DNA of 64,000 nt from Tessaracoccus caeni (GCF_029211185.1 NZ_JARGDO010000004.1:124001-188000); one strand, 5' to 3'. Positions 1 to 10,089 are shown, counted from the stretch's first letter. A program made the numbers and translations. Notes: generated by a model not told the origin, from the letters alone.

Positions 1-1029
1 CAGGGCGACGCACAGTGCGCTGAGGTTGACGAACGACGGTGTGCGCAACGCCAGCCGCCAGGGCGTGTTGCCGCCCCTGGATACCAGAAGGCAGCCGGCG
101 ATGCCCCACGGTGCCTCGACCTCCACCTCGTGCTCGCCCTCAGGCACTTTCAGGCGGCGGGCGAGCCGAACCGATACCTCGCCCGGGGTGGTCGCGACCA
201 GTTCCAGAAGATGACGGATCATCGTGGCACTCGCCTGCAGCTCGTCGATGAGGATGGCGAGCCGGTCGTGCGCGTCCGCGCCGATGCGCGGAGCAACCGG
301 TTGGAAGACCTCGCCGTAGGCGAGGTAGCCGGAGTGACGCCGGTCGAGGTCCAGACCGGTGGCCCGGGATACGGGCCCGGAGAGGCCATATGACAGACAG
401 GTTGCGGCGGGGAGCGATGCGAGGCCCAAGAGCCTCTCCGAGGCCTCATCGAGCGCGGATCGGAGTGCGGTGCTGAGATGCTCCGTCTGGTCGAGGAGCG
501 GGCGAATCACGAGCGGCCAATCCTCTGACATATCCGCGGAGAGTCCGCCCACCCGGTTGATCATCGGGTGAATCCGATTGCCCGTCCAGGCCCGCAAGGC
601 ATCTCGAAGGCCTTCCACGGTGGCCCAGACGGAGTCGGCGAGTTTGCCCTCGGCCAAATAGCCGAGGAAGCAGAGGTGGCTATGCAGGCGCGCGAATTCT
701 GCCAGCGTGGTGCGCAGATACGTCGCCCTGGGTGGGACGGGCAGCCGCATTGCGGACTCGACCGCCAATGAGACACATAGTTCCCCGCTGAATGCCGCCA
801 GCCAGTCATGCCGGTCGGCGAGCATGATTAAGGAGCGATAATCTCGCACTTCGAAGAGCTTCTCCGCCCCACGATGACCGTAGCCAGAGCGGACATCGAC
901 GTCGCGGAGCAGGCCATCGACAAGGTTGGCCGCCACGCTAATGGTGCCAGCCTGGGAGGGGTGCCGCCAACCCAGCGAAATCCACTTATGCCCAGGCAGC
1001 GGGAGGCCGCCAATACACCAACGCTCCAT
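1..1029 (-). CDS. NuoD-like (complex I 49-kDa / group-4 hydrogenase large-subunit family) protein, 3' end beyond window
   Basis: An open frame of 343 codons runs from ATG 1029 off the left edge, so the C-terminus is missing. Landmarks match NADH-quinone oxidoreductase subunit D: an N-terminal HP in 'WRHPSQAG', 'GYGHRGAEKLFEVRDYRS', 'LAVESAMRLPVPPRATYLR' with 'LHSHLCFLGY', then 'GLSGPVSRATGLDLDRR' and a late 'WRLALRTPSFVNLSAL'. No RICGIC-type cysteine pair is visible, so nickel binding is unlikely and the complex I type fits better than a hydrogenase. At the usual quinone-contact Tyr ('MDY' in complex I) this protein has Trp ('RHDW'). A stop lies immediately upstream of the ATG, which fixes the earliest start. 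No good Shine-Dalgarno is visible. It is divergent from lsr2; any partner Nuo genes would lie left of the window. The family call is firm, the function is not. Confidence 0.8.
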   Translation of the reverse strand, partial: MERWCIGGLPLPGHKWISLGWRHPSQAGTISVAANLVDGLLRDVDVRSGYGHRGAEKLFEVRDYRSLIMLADRHDWLAAFSGELCVSLAVESAMRLPVPPRATYLRTTLAEFARLHSHLCFLGYLAEGKLADSVWATVEGLRDALRAWTGNRIHPMINRVGGLSADMSEDWPLVIRPLLDQTEHLSTALRSALDEASERLLGLASLPAATCLSYGLSGPVSRATGLDLDRRHSGYLAYGEVFQPVAPRIGADAHDRLAILIDELQASATMIRHLLELVATTPGEVSVRLARRLKVPEGEHEVEVEAPWGIAGCLLVSRGGNTPWRLALRTPSFVNLSALCVAL

Positions 1030-1119
1030 TCATGGCATTATGCCTGATCTTGAGTTAATGTTTAAGCTACGCTAGCGTTTCTTTCGTTGGTGAACAGAGC
1101 CTAACTTAGGAGGATCCAT

Positions 1120-1464
1120 ATGGCTCGCAAGGTTGAAGTAACACTCGTCGACGATATTGACGGCACCCCGGCGGAGCGAAACGTCACGTTCGCGCTCGAA
1201 GGGAAGACCTACGAAATCGATCTCTCCCAGGGCAATTACGACAAGCTGGCCGAGGCGCTGGCTCCGTTCGTCGAGAAGGGGCGCCGCGTCACCGGTTCCC
1301 GTTCCACGGCTCGCAGCGGCTCGGCTCCGCGTCGTACTCCGGTTCCGGCGGGCAATGCCGCCGCGATCCGCTCCTGGGCATCCGAGAACGGCTACGAGGT
1401 GTCCGATCGCGGACGCATCCCCGCGGACGTCGTCGCCGCCTACGAGGCCGCGCACAACAACTGA
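1120..1464 (+). CDS. lsr2: Lsr2 nucleoid-associated protein
   Basis: Actinobacterial H-NS-like protein that bridges AT-rich DNA and silences transcription. The 114-residue product has the typical N-terminal dimerisation segment ('KVEVTLVDDIDGTPAERNV', 'LEGKTYEIDLS'), a basic Ser/Arg-rich linker (about residues 52-75) and the C-terminal DNA-binding domain with the RGR hook ('SDRGRIPADVVAAYE'). A strong Shine-Dalgarno (AGGAGG, near 1107) precedes ATG 1120. The 90-bp gap to the divergent NuoD-like gene is AT-rich for this genome and probably carries the promoters. A short GC hairpin (1472-1488) follows. Lsr2 beside clpC is a common actinobacterial arrangement. Confidence 0.97.
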   Translation: MARKVEVTLVDDIDGTPAERNVTFALEGKTYEIDLSQGNYDKLAEALAPFVEKGRRVTGSRSTARSGSAPRRTPVPAGNAAAIRSWASENGYEVSDRGRIPADVVAAYEAAHNN

Positions 1465-1471
1465 GCGAAGC

Positions 1472-1488
1472 GGGGCGACGGTCGCCCC
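1472..1488 (+). terminator. Possible weak terminator after lsr2
   Basis: GGGGCG / CGCCCC inverted repeat with a 5-nt loop, 8 bp after the lsr2 stop. No U-tract follows, so it could be only a transcript 3'-end stabiliser. Confidence 0.4.
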
Positions 1489-1601
1489 GTTCGCGCACGG
1501 GAAAAGACGTTCCCTCCTGTTTCTCGCCGCCTTGAGTAAGCTGGGTGACAGCGTTGCCCTTGCCAGGCTCAAGCTGGCGGGTAACAGGAGGGAAAGTTAC
1601 A

Positions 1602-4097
<2,496 letters not shown>

Positions 4098-4108
4098 GCA
4101 GCCACTCC

Positions 4109-4150
4109 AAAGGGGGCGCCCACCAGCGATGCTGGTGGGCGCCCCCTTTT
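4109..4150 (+). terminator. clpC rho-independent terminator
   Basis: A 17-bp near-perfect GC stem (4111-4127 with 4131-4147, loop GAT) ends in TTTT, starting 13 bp after the clpC stop. The AAAG on the left side means it may also work on the minus strand. Confidence 0.92.
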
Positions 4151-4155
4151 CACGT

Positions 4156-4207
4156 TCACGCTCTTCGAGGTGCGAGGCCGTCTGCGGCCGAGCCTCGAGG
4201 AGAGCCA
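4156..4207. repeat. Palindromic repeat family A, copy A1
   Basis: Imperfect palindrome beginning TCACGCTCTTCGAGG and ending CCTCGAGGAGAGC, with an inner GGCCG/CGGCC arm. Related copies lie at 27901-28196, 29906-30214, 55879-55955 and, inside a gene, 56693-56757. After the palindrome there is a short shared tail (about 'GCGAGAA..CGCAGGAAC') that recurs after the copy at 27994-28044. Confidence 0.8.
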
Positions 4208-4280
4208 GCGCGAGAACTCGCAGGAACTTCTTGTGGTGGGGAGCGGTGGTTGGGTTCGTCGTGTTACGGCAGTTTCCTTC

Positions 4281-4340
4281 GGCTGTGTATATGGCGTGGG
4301 GATCTGTGCAATAGGTACAGGCCGCGCCATATAGCCAGTT
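4281..4340 (+). repeat. Hairpin family C, copy 1 (imperfect)
   Basis: TATATGGCG pairs with CGCCATATA, with GGCT/AGCC at the base, around a loop related to CTGTGCAATAGGTACAG. The right side ends AGCCAGTTTTA. The same outer AACTGGCT and the inner TATTGCACAGATC motif (read on the other strand) occur in the perfect hairpin at 12227-12285, but the stem body is different. It could be a terminator reading plus, although clpC already has one. Confidence 0.55.
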
Positions 4341-4376
4341 TTAGGAGAGACCTTTCGACGTGAGGTGCGTCGCACC

Positions 4377-4988
4377 TCAGAGTGCGTTGGACTGGCGAGC
4401 CGCCAACACTGCGGCCCTGATGCGTTGGCCGGCGGTGAAGGCGCTGCCTGCCGCGACCACTCCCAGCGCCAGCCAGAGGGCCCACGCCGGAGCGCCGAGG
4501 CCGACCGCGAGGACACCCGCCAGGCTGAGCAGCAGGCGGTCACCGCGCTCGAACAGGCCGACGGACGCGTCCCAGCCCTCCGCCTCGGCACGCGCCCGGG
4601 CGTAGGAGACGAGGAAGCCGCACACGAGCACAGCCGCAGCCAGACCCAGACCCAGTTCGTCGCCCTCGTTGAGCCGCCACCAGCCGATGGCGACGAAGAT
4701 CGCTCCATCCGCGATGCGGTCGAGAGTCGAATCCAGGAAGGCGCCGAGCCGGGTCTCCCGCTTCGCGGCGCGGGCCAGCTGACCGTCGAGCCCGTCGCCG
4801 AGCAGACACACCAGCACGACGATGGTGCCGAGCACGGCCTGTCCCTGGGGAAAGAACCACAGCGCCGCGGCAGCGGTGGCCACCGTGCCGACCACGGTGA
4901 CGGTCGTCGGCGCGATCCCCAGTCGAAGCAGGATCCTCACCAGCGGTGCGAGGCAGCGCGCGTAGAGGTCGCGAAGTCCGGAGGTCAC
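4377..4988 (-). CDS. CDP-alcohol phosphatidyltransferase family protein (PgsA-like)
   Basis: Integral membrane enzyme of phospholipid head-group transfer; 203 residues. The family signature is intact: 'DGLDGQLARAAKRE' continues to 'GAFLDSTLDR', giving D-x2-DG-x2-AR-x8-G-x3-D-x3-D. Several hydrophobic segments follow. The GTG at 4988 gives an N-terminus 'VTSGLRDLYARCLAPLVRIL'; the frame stays open upstream, but that extension lies within the repeat at 5014-5173 and is probably not translated. The gene is flanked by the structured repeat on its 5' side and hairpin C on its 3' side, and has no pathway neighbours, so the accepted head group (glycerol-P, inositol-P or other) cannot be stated. Confidence 0.88.
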   Translation of the reverse strand: MTSGLRDLYARCLAPLVRILLRLGIAPTTVTVVGTVATAAAALWFFPQGQAVLGTIVVLVCLLGDGLDGQLARAAKRETRLGAFLDSTLDRIADGAIFVAIGWWRLNEGDELGLGLAAAVLVCGFLVSYARARAEAEGWDASVGLFERGDRLLLSLAGVLAVGLGAPAWALWLALGVVAAGSAFTAGQRIRAAVLAARQSNAL

Positions 4989-5013
4989 CGGTCCATCATG
5001 CCGTGAGGTGCAT

Positions 5014-5173
5014 GAGATTCCGCCAATAGGTGGTGCCGTTGCGAGGACGTGCTGGATGGATGACATGGCAAGACGGAGAACGAAATTGCCATTGGACATG
5101 CCAACGAGTTCGACAACGAAGCCAGGTCGCCATCCAGTGCGCCGCAGTAGGTGCCACCTATTGGCGGGATCTC
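5014..5173. repeat. Structured ~160-bp repeat family B, copy 1
   Basis: Ends are inverted repeats (GAGATTCCGCCAATAGGTGG against CCACCTATTGGCGGGATCTC, one G-T pair). Inside, CTGGATGG pairs with CCATCCAG, and ATGGCAA with TTGCCAT, which would give a branched fold. A second copy at 12287-12447 differs at roughly 15 positions by hand count. It lies 26 nt upstream of the phosphatidyltransferase start on the minus strand, and it contains the thiQ stop codon (TAG, 5160-5158). Confidence 0.85.
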
Positions 5174-6138
5174 TTGGTGACAGCTGCACTGAGCAGCCGC
5201 ACCCGTATCTGGGAACCCTCGGGGGCGTCCTGGGTGTGCACCACGGACTTCTGGCCGTCGGGCAGGCGCACCAGCAGGGTGACGCCGTCGCGGGTGTACC
5301 CCACCTCCAGCACGTCGACGCCGGTGCCGTCGCCGGCGGGCTGCAGGCTGAGCGCGCCGATCCCGGCGACCTGGTCGTCGTCCATGGGCTGGGTGAAGCC
5401 GAGCGCCCGAGCGGTCGCGGGCGAGACGAAGGTGCGGTAGCCCAGGAACTCCGCGACCCGCGTCGAGTTCGGGTGGCGCCAGAGCCTTTCGGGTGTGTCG
5501 AGTTGGAGCAGGCGTCCCTCGTCGAGCACCGCGATCTGGTCGGCGACCGTGAAGGCCTCCTCCTGGTCGTGGGTGACGTAGAGCGCGGTGGTGCGAGCCT
5601 GGGTGAGGATGCGGCGCAGGTCGGCGGACAGGCGGCGTCGCAGCGCCGTATCCAGCGCCGAGAGGGGCTCGTCGAGCAGCAGCGCGCGTGGCTCGGGGGC
5701 CAGCGACCGCGCGAGCGCCACGCGCTGGGCCTGGCCGCCGGACAGCTCGGTGACCTTGCGCCGCTCGTAGCCGGGCAGGCCCACCAGCTCGAGCAGCTCG
5801 GCGACGCGGCGGCGCTGTTCGGCCTTCGGTGCCTTGGCCAGGCCATAGGCGATGTTCTTGCCGACGTTCATGGTGGGGAACAACTGGCCGTCCTGGAACA
5901 CCAGCCCGAAGCCGCGCTTGTGCACGGGCACCGCCGCGAGGTCGTCGTCGCCCCAGGACACGCTGCCCCCGGCGAGCGGCTCGAGGCCGGCGACGGCGCG
6001 CAGGATCGACGACTTGCCGGACCCCGATGCGCCCAACAGCACCAGCACCTGGCCTGGGGCGATATCGACGCTGACGCGATCGACGGCGGTGACGTCGCCG
6101 TAGCGCACCACGGCGTCCCGCACACGAATCCCACTCAT
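5158..6138 (-). CDS. thiQ: Thiamine ABC transporter ATP-binding protein
   Basis: ATPase of a binding-protein-dependent importer; 326 residues. It has Walker A 'GASGSGKSS', Q-loop 'VFQDGQLFPT', signature 'LSGGQAQRVALARSLAPEP', Walker B 'ALLLDEPLSALD' and H-loop 'YVTHDQEEA'. About 100 C-terminal residues form a regulatory extension. ATG 6138 overlaps the thiP stop as ATGA, so translation is coupled. The last residues (RSRQ) and the stop are encoded inside repeat family B, suggesting that insertion of the repeat set the present C-terminus. The thiamine assignment rests on the TPP riboswitch upstream of the operon. Confidence 0.9.
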   Translation of the reverse strand: MSGIRVRDAVVRYGDVTAVDRVSVDIAPGQVLVLLGASGSGKSSILRAVAGLEPLAGGSVSWGDDDLAAVPVHKRGFGLVFQDGQLFPTMNVGKNIAYGLAKAPKAEQRRRVAELLELVGLPGYERRKVTELSGGQAQRVALARSLAPEPRALLLDEPLSALDTALRRRLSADLRRILTQARTTALYVTHDQEEAFTVADQIAVLDEGRLLQLDTPERLWRHPNSTRVAEFLGYRTFVSPATARALGFTQPMDDDQVAGIGALSLQPAGDGTGVDVLEVGYTRDGVTLLVRLPDGQKSVVHTQDAPEGSQIRVRLLSAAVTKRSRQ

Positions 6139-7715
6139 AGGGCGCTCACTCCTTTGGGCCTCAGGCGCTCGGCCAGGGCCATGATCACTGCGGTCAATCC
6201 TGCCAGCACGACGGAAGCGGCCAGCGCCATGCCGTGGTTGTCCCAGCCGGGACGTCCGGTGAGTCGGAAGATCAGCACCGGAAGGGTGGGGTTGTCGGGG
6301 CGGGCGAGGAAGCTGGTCGCCCCGAACTCGCCCAGCGAGGTGGCCATCGCGAAGCCGGCGGCCAGGCCCAGACCGCGCAGGAGGTGCGGGAGCTCGATGC
6401 GGGCCAGCACCTGCCACGGGCCGGAGCCCAGGGCGCGAGCGGCCTCCAGTTGGCGGATATCCAGCGCGCGCAGGGGAGGCAACAAGGTTCGCACCACCAG
6501 CGGCAACGCCACCAGGGCTTGAGCCAGCGGGATCAGCACGATCGATGAGCGCAGATCCAGCGGCGGGCGGTTCAGCGTGATCAGGTAGCCGAATCCGACG
6601 GTGACGGCCGAGACCCCGAGCGGCATCAAAAAGGCGGCCTCGACGATGCCCAGCGCCCGTCGTCCGCCAGCGCTGGTGGGGCGTCGGGAGGCGATCAGGG
6701 CGACGGCCACGCCGAGCACGACGGCGAGCGCGGTGGCGGCCAGCGCCGTCGTGACGCTGGTGCGCAGCGCCTCCCACACGCCCTCCGCGCCGAGACCGGT
6801 GTAGTTGTGCAGGCCAGTGCCGCCGACCGTGAGCGAGCGGTGCACCAGGCCTGTCAGGGGAACGGCGATCAGGAAGACGACGACGGTGCCCGTGACGGCT
6901 GCGGCCGGCCAGTCGCGTCGCAGGGAGAAGGCCGAGGTGGCCTCGTCGCGCAGGGCGAGCGCGGCGCGTGGTGCGAGCGCGGTCGTCGCCCACAGGCTGA
7001 GCGTGACGACCACCAACTGGACGATCGACAGCGCCGCGGCCCCGGGCAGATCCAGCAGCTGCGTGGTGTGGAACCAGATCTCCGTCTCGATGGTGGCGTA
7101 GCGGTTGCGGCCCAGCACCATCACCAGGCCGTAGGACGCGCAGCAGAACAAGAAGACCAAAGCCGCCGCGGAGGCGACGGCCGGACCGAGCGCCGGCAGC
7201 GTCACCGTCGCGAACACGCGGGCCGGCGAAGCGCCCAAGGCTGCGGCGGCCTGGGTGAGGCGCGGATCCAGTCGCGCCCACATCGAGCCGACAGTGCGCG
7301 TCACCACCGAGTAGTTGAAGAAGGCCATCGCCAGCAGGATCGCGACCAGAGGATCGTCCACGGTGCGAAACAGCGAGGCGAAGGCGACGCCCACCACCAC
7401 CGTAGGCAACACGAAGGGAACGGAGACGATCGCGCGCAGCACACCTTGCCCGCGGAATCGGGTGCGGTACAGCACGTAGGCACCCGGAAGGCCGAGGAGC
7501 AGGGTGATCAGCGTCGCCGTCGTGGCGCTGACCAGGGTGAAGCCGACGGCGCGCCAGGTGCGGCGCGACGACAGCACGTCGCTCATCCCGGCGAGGGTCC
7601 AGGCGTCGCCGTCGTGGAAGCCGCGCAGCACCAGGGTGGCGGCGGGCCAGGCGAAGAACACCGCGAGGAAGGCGGCCGGGATCGCCCCGACCGCCACCCA
7701 CGCGGCTCGACTCAT
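6135..7715 (-). CDS. thiP: Thiamine ABC transporter permease
   Basis: Fused double permease of 526 residues with about 12 hydrophobic segments in two halves. Each half carries the BPD-transporter EAA-type loop: 'AAAALGASPARVFATVTLP' in the first and 'LEAARALGSGPWQVLARIELP' in the second. A two-halved single chain is typical of ThiP and of iron-type FbpB permeases. It lies between the binding protein (13-bp gap) and ATPase (4-bp overlap) in the minus-strand operon controlled by the TPP riboswitch, which favours thiamine or TPP over iron. Confidence 0.92.
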   Translation of the reverse strand: MSRAAWVAVGAIPAAFLAVFFAWPAATLVLRGFHDGDAWTLAGMSDVLSSRRTWRAVGFTLVSATTATLITLLLGLPGAYVLYRTRFRGQGVLRAIVSVPFVLPTVVVGVAFASLFRTVDDPLVAILLAMAFFNYSVVTRTVGSMWARLDPRLTQAAAALGASPARVFATVTLPALGPAVASAAALVFLFCCASYGLVMVLGRNRYATIETEIWFHTTQLLDLPGAAALSIVQLVVVTLSLWATTALAPRAALALRDEATSAFSLRRDWPAAAVTGTVVVFLIAVPLTGLVHRSLTVGGTGLHNYTGLGAEGVWEALRTSVTTALAATALAVVLGVAVALIASRRPTSAGGRRALGIVEAAFLMPLGVSAVTVGFGYLITLNRPPLDLRSSIVLIPLAQALVALPLVVRTLLPPLRALDIRQLEAARALGSGPWQVLARIELPHLLRGLGLAAGFAMATSLGEFGATSFLARPDNPTLPVLIFRLTGRPGWDNHGMALAASVVLAGLTAVIMALAERLRPKGVSAL

Positions 7716-7728
7716 CGCTCGGTTCTCG

Positions 7729-8778
7729 TCAGCCGATGTTCTCTGCGAAGTCGCGGATCCACTGGTCGCGCTCGGCGGCGATCACGGCCGGATCGACCTC
7801 GACGGGCGCATCGGACAGCGGGGCGAAGGAGGCCCAGTCGGCGGGCAGCTCCACCGACTCGTCGATCGGGTACATGTACATCGACTCGGGGATCGCGGCC
7901 TGTGCCTCCTCGCTGAGCAGGAAGTCGACGAACGCCTGCGCGCCCGCCTCGTTGGCCGCCCCTGCCAGCACGCCGGCATACTCCACCTGGCGGAAGCAGG
8001 TGCCCGGCAGCGCCGTCGTGGTGGTCTTCCCGTCGACGACGGTGAACGCCGGCGACGTGGAGTACGACAGCACCAGCGGACGATCCCCCTCGGCCTCACC
8101 ACCGGAGAAGTCGGTGTAGTAGGCCTCGGTCCAGCCGGCGGCGATCCTCATGCCGTTGGCGGAGAGCCGCTCCCAATACCCCAGCCAGTCGTCGCCGTAT
8201 ACCCCGACGGTGGCGGCGAGCATCGACATGCCCGGGGAGGAGGTGGCGGGGTTGGGCACCACGAGCAGGTCGCGGTAGGCCTCGTCGGCCAGATCGTCGA
8301 AGGTTGTCGGCAGCGCGAGACCCTTGTCGTCGAACCATTCGAGATCGGCGTTGATGCACACGTCGCCCCGGTCGATGGGAGTGAGGCCCGCGAACGCGCT
8401 CTCGACGGTGCTGGCCGGCGAGACCCAGTCGGTCAGGATGCCCTCCTCGACGGCGCGGGTGGCGATGCTGTTGTCGATGCCGAAGACGACGTCGCCCAAG
8501 GGCGAGTCCTTGGTGAGGATCAGCTGGTTCACCAGGCTGGTGCCCTCGCCGGGATTGACGTAGGTGACCTCGAGGCCCGAGGTTTCGGCGAAGCGCGCCA
8601 GCAGCTCGTCGGGGAGCGCGAAGGACTCGTGGGTGACGACGGTGAGCGTCGTGGGTGTTTCGGGGGCGGTGGTGTCGTCCCCTGCAGGGCTGCCGGTTTC
8701 GCTGGGTGCGGGACTCGAGCAGGCCGCGAGGGCGAGCGCTGAGGCGGCTGCGATGATGCCGGATGTGAGGCGTGACAA
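7729..8778 (-). CDS. thiB: Thiamine ABC transporter substrate-binding lipoprotein
   Basis: Extracytoplasmic receptor; 349 residues. It starts at TTG 8778, preceded by GGAGAAGAG. The N-terminus is a lipoprotein signal: hydrophobic 'GIIAAASALALAAC' ending in lipobox LAAC, then an acidic Ser/Pro/Thr linker. The mature part has the family 2-lobe pattern ('TLTVVTHESFALPDELLARF', 'VFGIDNSIATRAVEEGIL', 'VPNPATSSPGMSMLAATVG'), which matches TbpA-like thiamine receptors. First gene of the operon, behind the TPP riboswitch. Confidence 0.92.
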   Translation of the reverse strand: MSRLTSGIIAAASALALAACSSPAPSETGSPAGDDTTAPETPTTLTVVTHESFALPDELLARFAETSGLEVTYVNPGEGTSLVNQLILTKDSPLGDVVFGIDNSIATRAVEEGILTDWVSPASTVESAFAGLTPIDRGDVCINADLEWFDDKGLALPTTFDDLADEAYRDLLVVPNPATSSPGMSMLAATVGVYGDDWLGYWERLSANGMRIAAGWTEAYYTDFSGGEAEGDRPLVLSYSTSPAFTVVDGKTTTTALPGTCFRQVEYAGVLAGAANEAGAQAFVDFLLSEEAQAAIPESMYMYPIDESVELPADWASFAPLSDAPVEVDPAVIAAERDQWIRDFAENIG

Positions 8779-8783
8779 GGACT

Positions 8784-8835
8784 CTTCTCCTCTCTACTGG
8801 GCTCAAACCCACGCCGAAGCGGGACCGAGGAGAAG
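8784..8835 (-). promoter_or_regulatory. Possible Shine-Dalgarno sequestering helix of the thi riboswitch
   Basis: On the minus transcript, CTTCTCCTC (8835-8827) is exactly complementary to GAGGAGAAG (8792-8784), which is the thiB ribosome binding site. The first element lies just after the TPP aptamer. This is a plausible expression platform that controls translation; no U-run terminator is seen. Confidence 0.6.
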
Positions 8836-8840
8836 GCACT

Positions 8841-8926
8841 CTCACTCCCTACGCCGGTGCTAACCGGATCAGGTTTGAGGGTCTGCGGTTATCCGCACTC
8901 TCAGCGCCCTTGTGGCGCTCCCCTGT
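8841..8926 (-). ncRNA. TPP riboswitch (THI element)
   Basis: Read on the minus strand, the conserved core is complete: CAGGGGAGCGCC, GGCGCTGAGAGTGCGGAT, ACCCTCAAACCTGATCCGG, TTAGCACCGGCGTAGGGAG. It lies about 60 nt upstream of thiB and controls thiB-thiP-thiQ. Confidence 0.96.
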
Positions 8927-8966
8927 GATGCGCCCAGGCTAGCGCGTTGAGGGGATGCGTGCCAGG

Positions 8967-10025
8967 TCAGGCCGTATCGGGGCGGGTGTAGGCAGCGTCG
9001 GCGATGCGCAGCATGGCGTCGCGGACGAGGCGGGCGCGCTGCTGGCCGATGCCGTCGATCTCCATCAACTGGGCCGGGGAGGCGCTGAAGAGCTCCTGCA
9101 GGGTGAAGTACTCGCTGAGCTTCAGGGCGAGCGAATGGGGGAGGTGACCCACCTTGAGCAGCAGGCGCCGTCCTCCCGTGGTGAGCTGCATCTCGAGATT
9201 GGGATTGCCGCCGAAGCCCAGCCGCGAGGCCACCAGCTGCGAACTGAGCAGTTCCTCCGAGCTGAAGTTGTGCAGATGGTCGAGCCGGAACTCGTCGGGG
9301 TTGGAGGCGGTGGTCGCGTAGTCCTCGGTGAGCAGGTCGGCGAGGCCGTCGAAGCTCTGGGCCAGTTCCGCGTGCTGCATGGCGACGAGACGCCCCTCGA
9401 CGCCCAGCACGTCGGCGTGGAAGAGCATCTCCGATGACAGACGGCGCGTCATCTCCAGCCGGTGGATGAGCTGGACGAGGTCGCGCAGCGTGACCTGCTC
9501 GGCCACCTCCAGCGCGGTGAACTGGGCCAGCAGCTCGTTCAGCCGGGTGACGAAGCGCGACAGCGTCGCGAGGGTCTGATTGGCGCGGCTGATCACCTGC
9601 GGGACGGTCTCGACCAGGTGACGGCGACCGTCCATGAACAGCGAGATCACGCCCATCGACGCCGACACGGTCACCACCGGCACGCCGGCGGCCTGGGCCG
9701 TGAGGTCGGCCGAGCGATGTCGGGTGCCAGTCTCGGCGGTCACCAGATCGCGGTCGGGCATGAGCTGCACGCCGGCGGCGACGATCCGCTGGAGGTCGTT
9801 GCTGAGCACGATGGCGCCGTCCATCTTGGCCAGTTCGCGCAGGGCCTGCTCGGTGAAGTCGACGCCGAGCTGGAAGCCTCCACTGCTGAGCGCCTGCACC
9901 TGGGCGTTGTTGCCGAGCACCACGAGAGCACCGGTGCGGCCAAGGAGAATGCGATCGAGTCCGGCTCGCAGAGGCGTGCCGGGGGCAAGCAGCTTCAAAT
10001 ACCGACGCACGGTGTACTTGGCCAC
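8967..10025 (-). CDS. disA: DNA integrity scanning diadenylate cyclase DisA
   Basis: Makes c-di-AMP from two ATP and scans DNA for branched structures; 352 residues. The DAC domain has DGA (69-71, 'KMDGAIVLS') and RHR (102-104, 'TGTRHRSAD'). A long helical linker follows, then C-terminal helix-hairpin-helix motifs ('LMEIDGIGQQRARLVRDAM'). The start is GTG 10025, five bases after AGGAGG; a GTG two codons earlier overlaps that Shine-Dalgarno and is unlikely. It follows radA by 64 nt, the classic radA-disA pair. Confidence 0.96.
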   Translation of the reverse strand: MAKYTVRRYLKLLAPGTPLRAGLDRILLGRTGALVVLGNNAQVQALSSGGFQLGVDFTEQALRELAKMDGAIVLSNDLQRIVAAGVQLMPDRDLVTAETGTRHRSADLTAQAAGVPVVTVSASMGVISLFMDGRRHLVETVPQVISRANQTLATLSRFVTRLNELLAQFTALEVAEQVTLRDLVQLIHRLEMTRRLSSEMLFHADVLGVEGRLVAMQHAELAQSFDGLADLLTEDYATTASNPDEFRLDHLHNFSSEELLSSQLVASRLGFGGNPNLEMQLTTGGRRLLLKVGHLPHSLALKLSEYFTLQELFSASPAQLMEIDGIGQQRARLVRDAMLRIADAAYTRPDTA

Positions 10026-10089
10026 GGCCACCTCCTACCAGCTGACGTCATCGGGATCGCTCAGCCCAGTGTAGAGCTTAAGGCTTTTC

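Noticed and set aside
1..1029. [NiFe]-hydrogenase large subunit
   Set aside because: The RxCGxC and C-terminal DPCxxC-type cysteines are not seen in the visible part; complex I-type motifs are.
4989..5846. N-terminal extension of the phosphatidyltransferase gene through the repeat and into thiQ
   Set aside because: The upstream part is the out-of-frame sense strand of thiQ, and the family signature needs only the part from GTG 4988.
5158..8778. Assignment of the ABC importer as an iron or spermidine system
   Set aside because: A complete TPP riboswitch precedes the operon, which settles the substrate class as thiamine.
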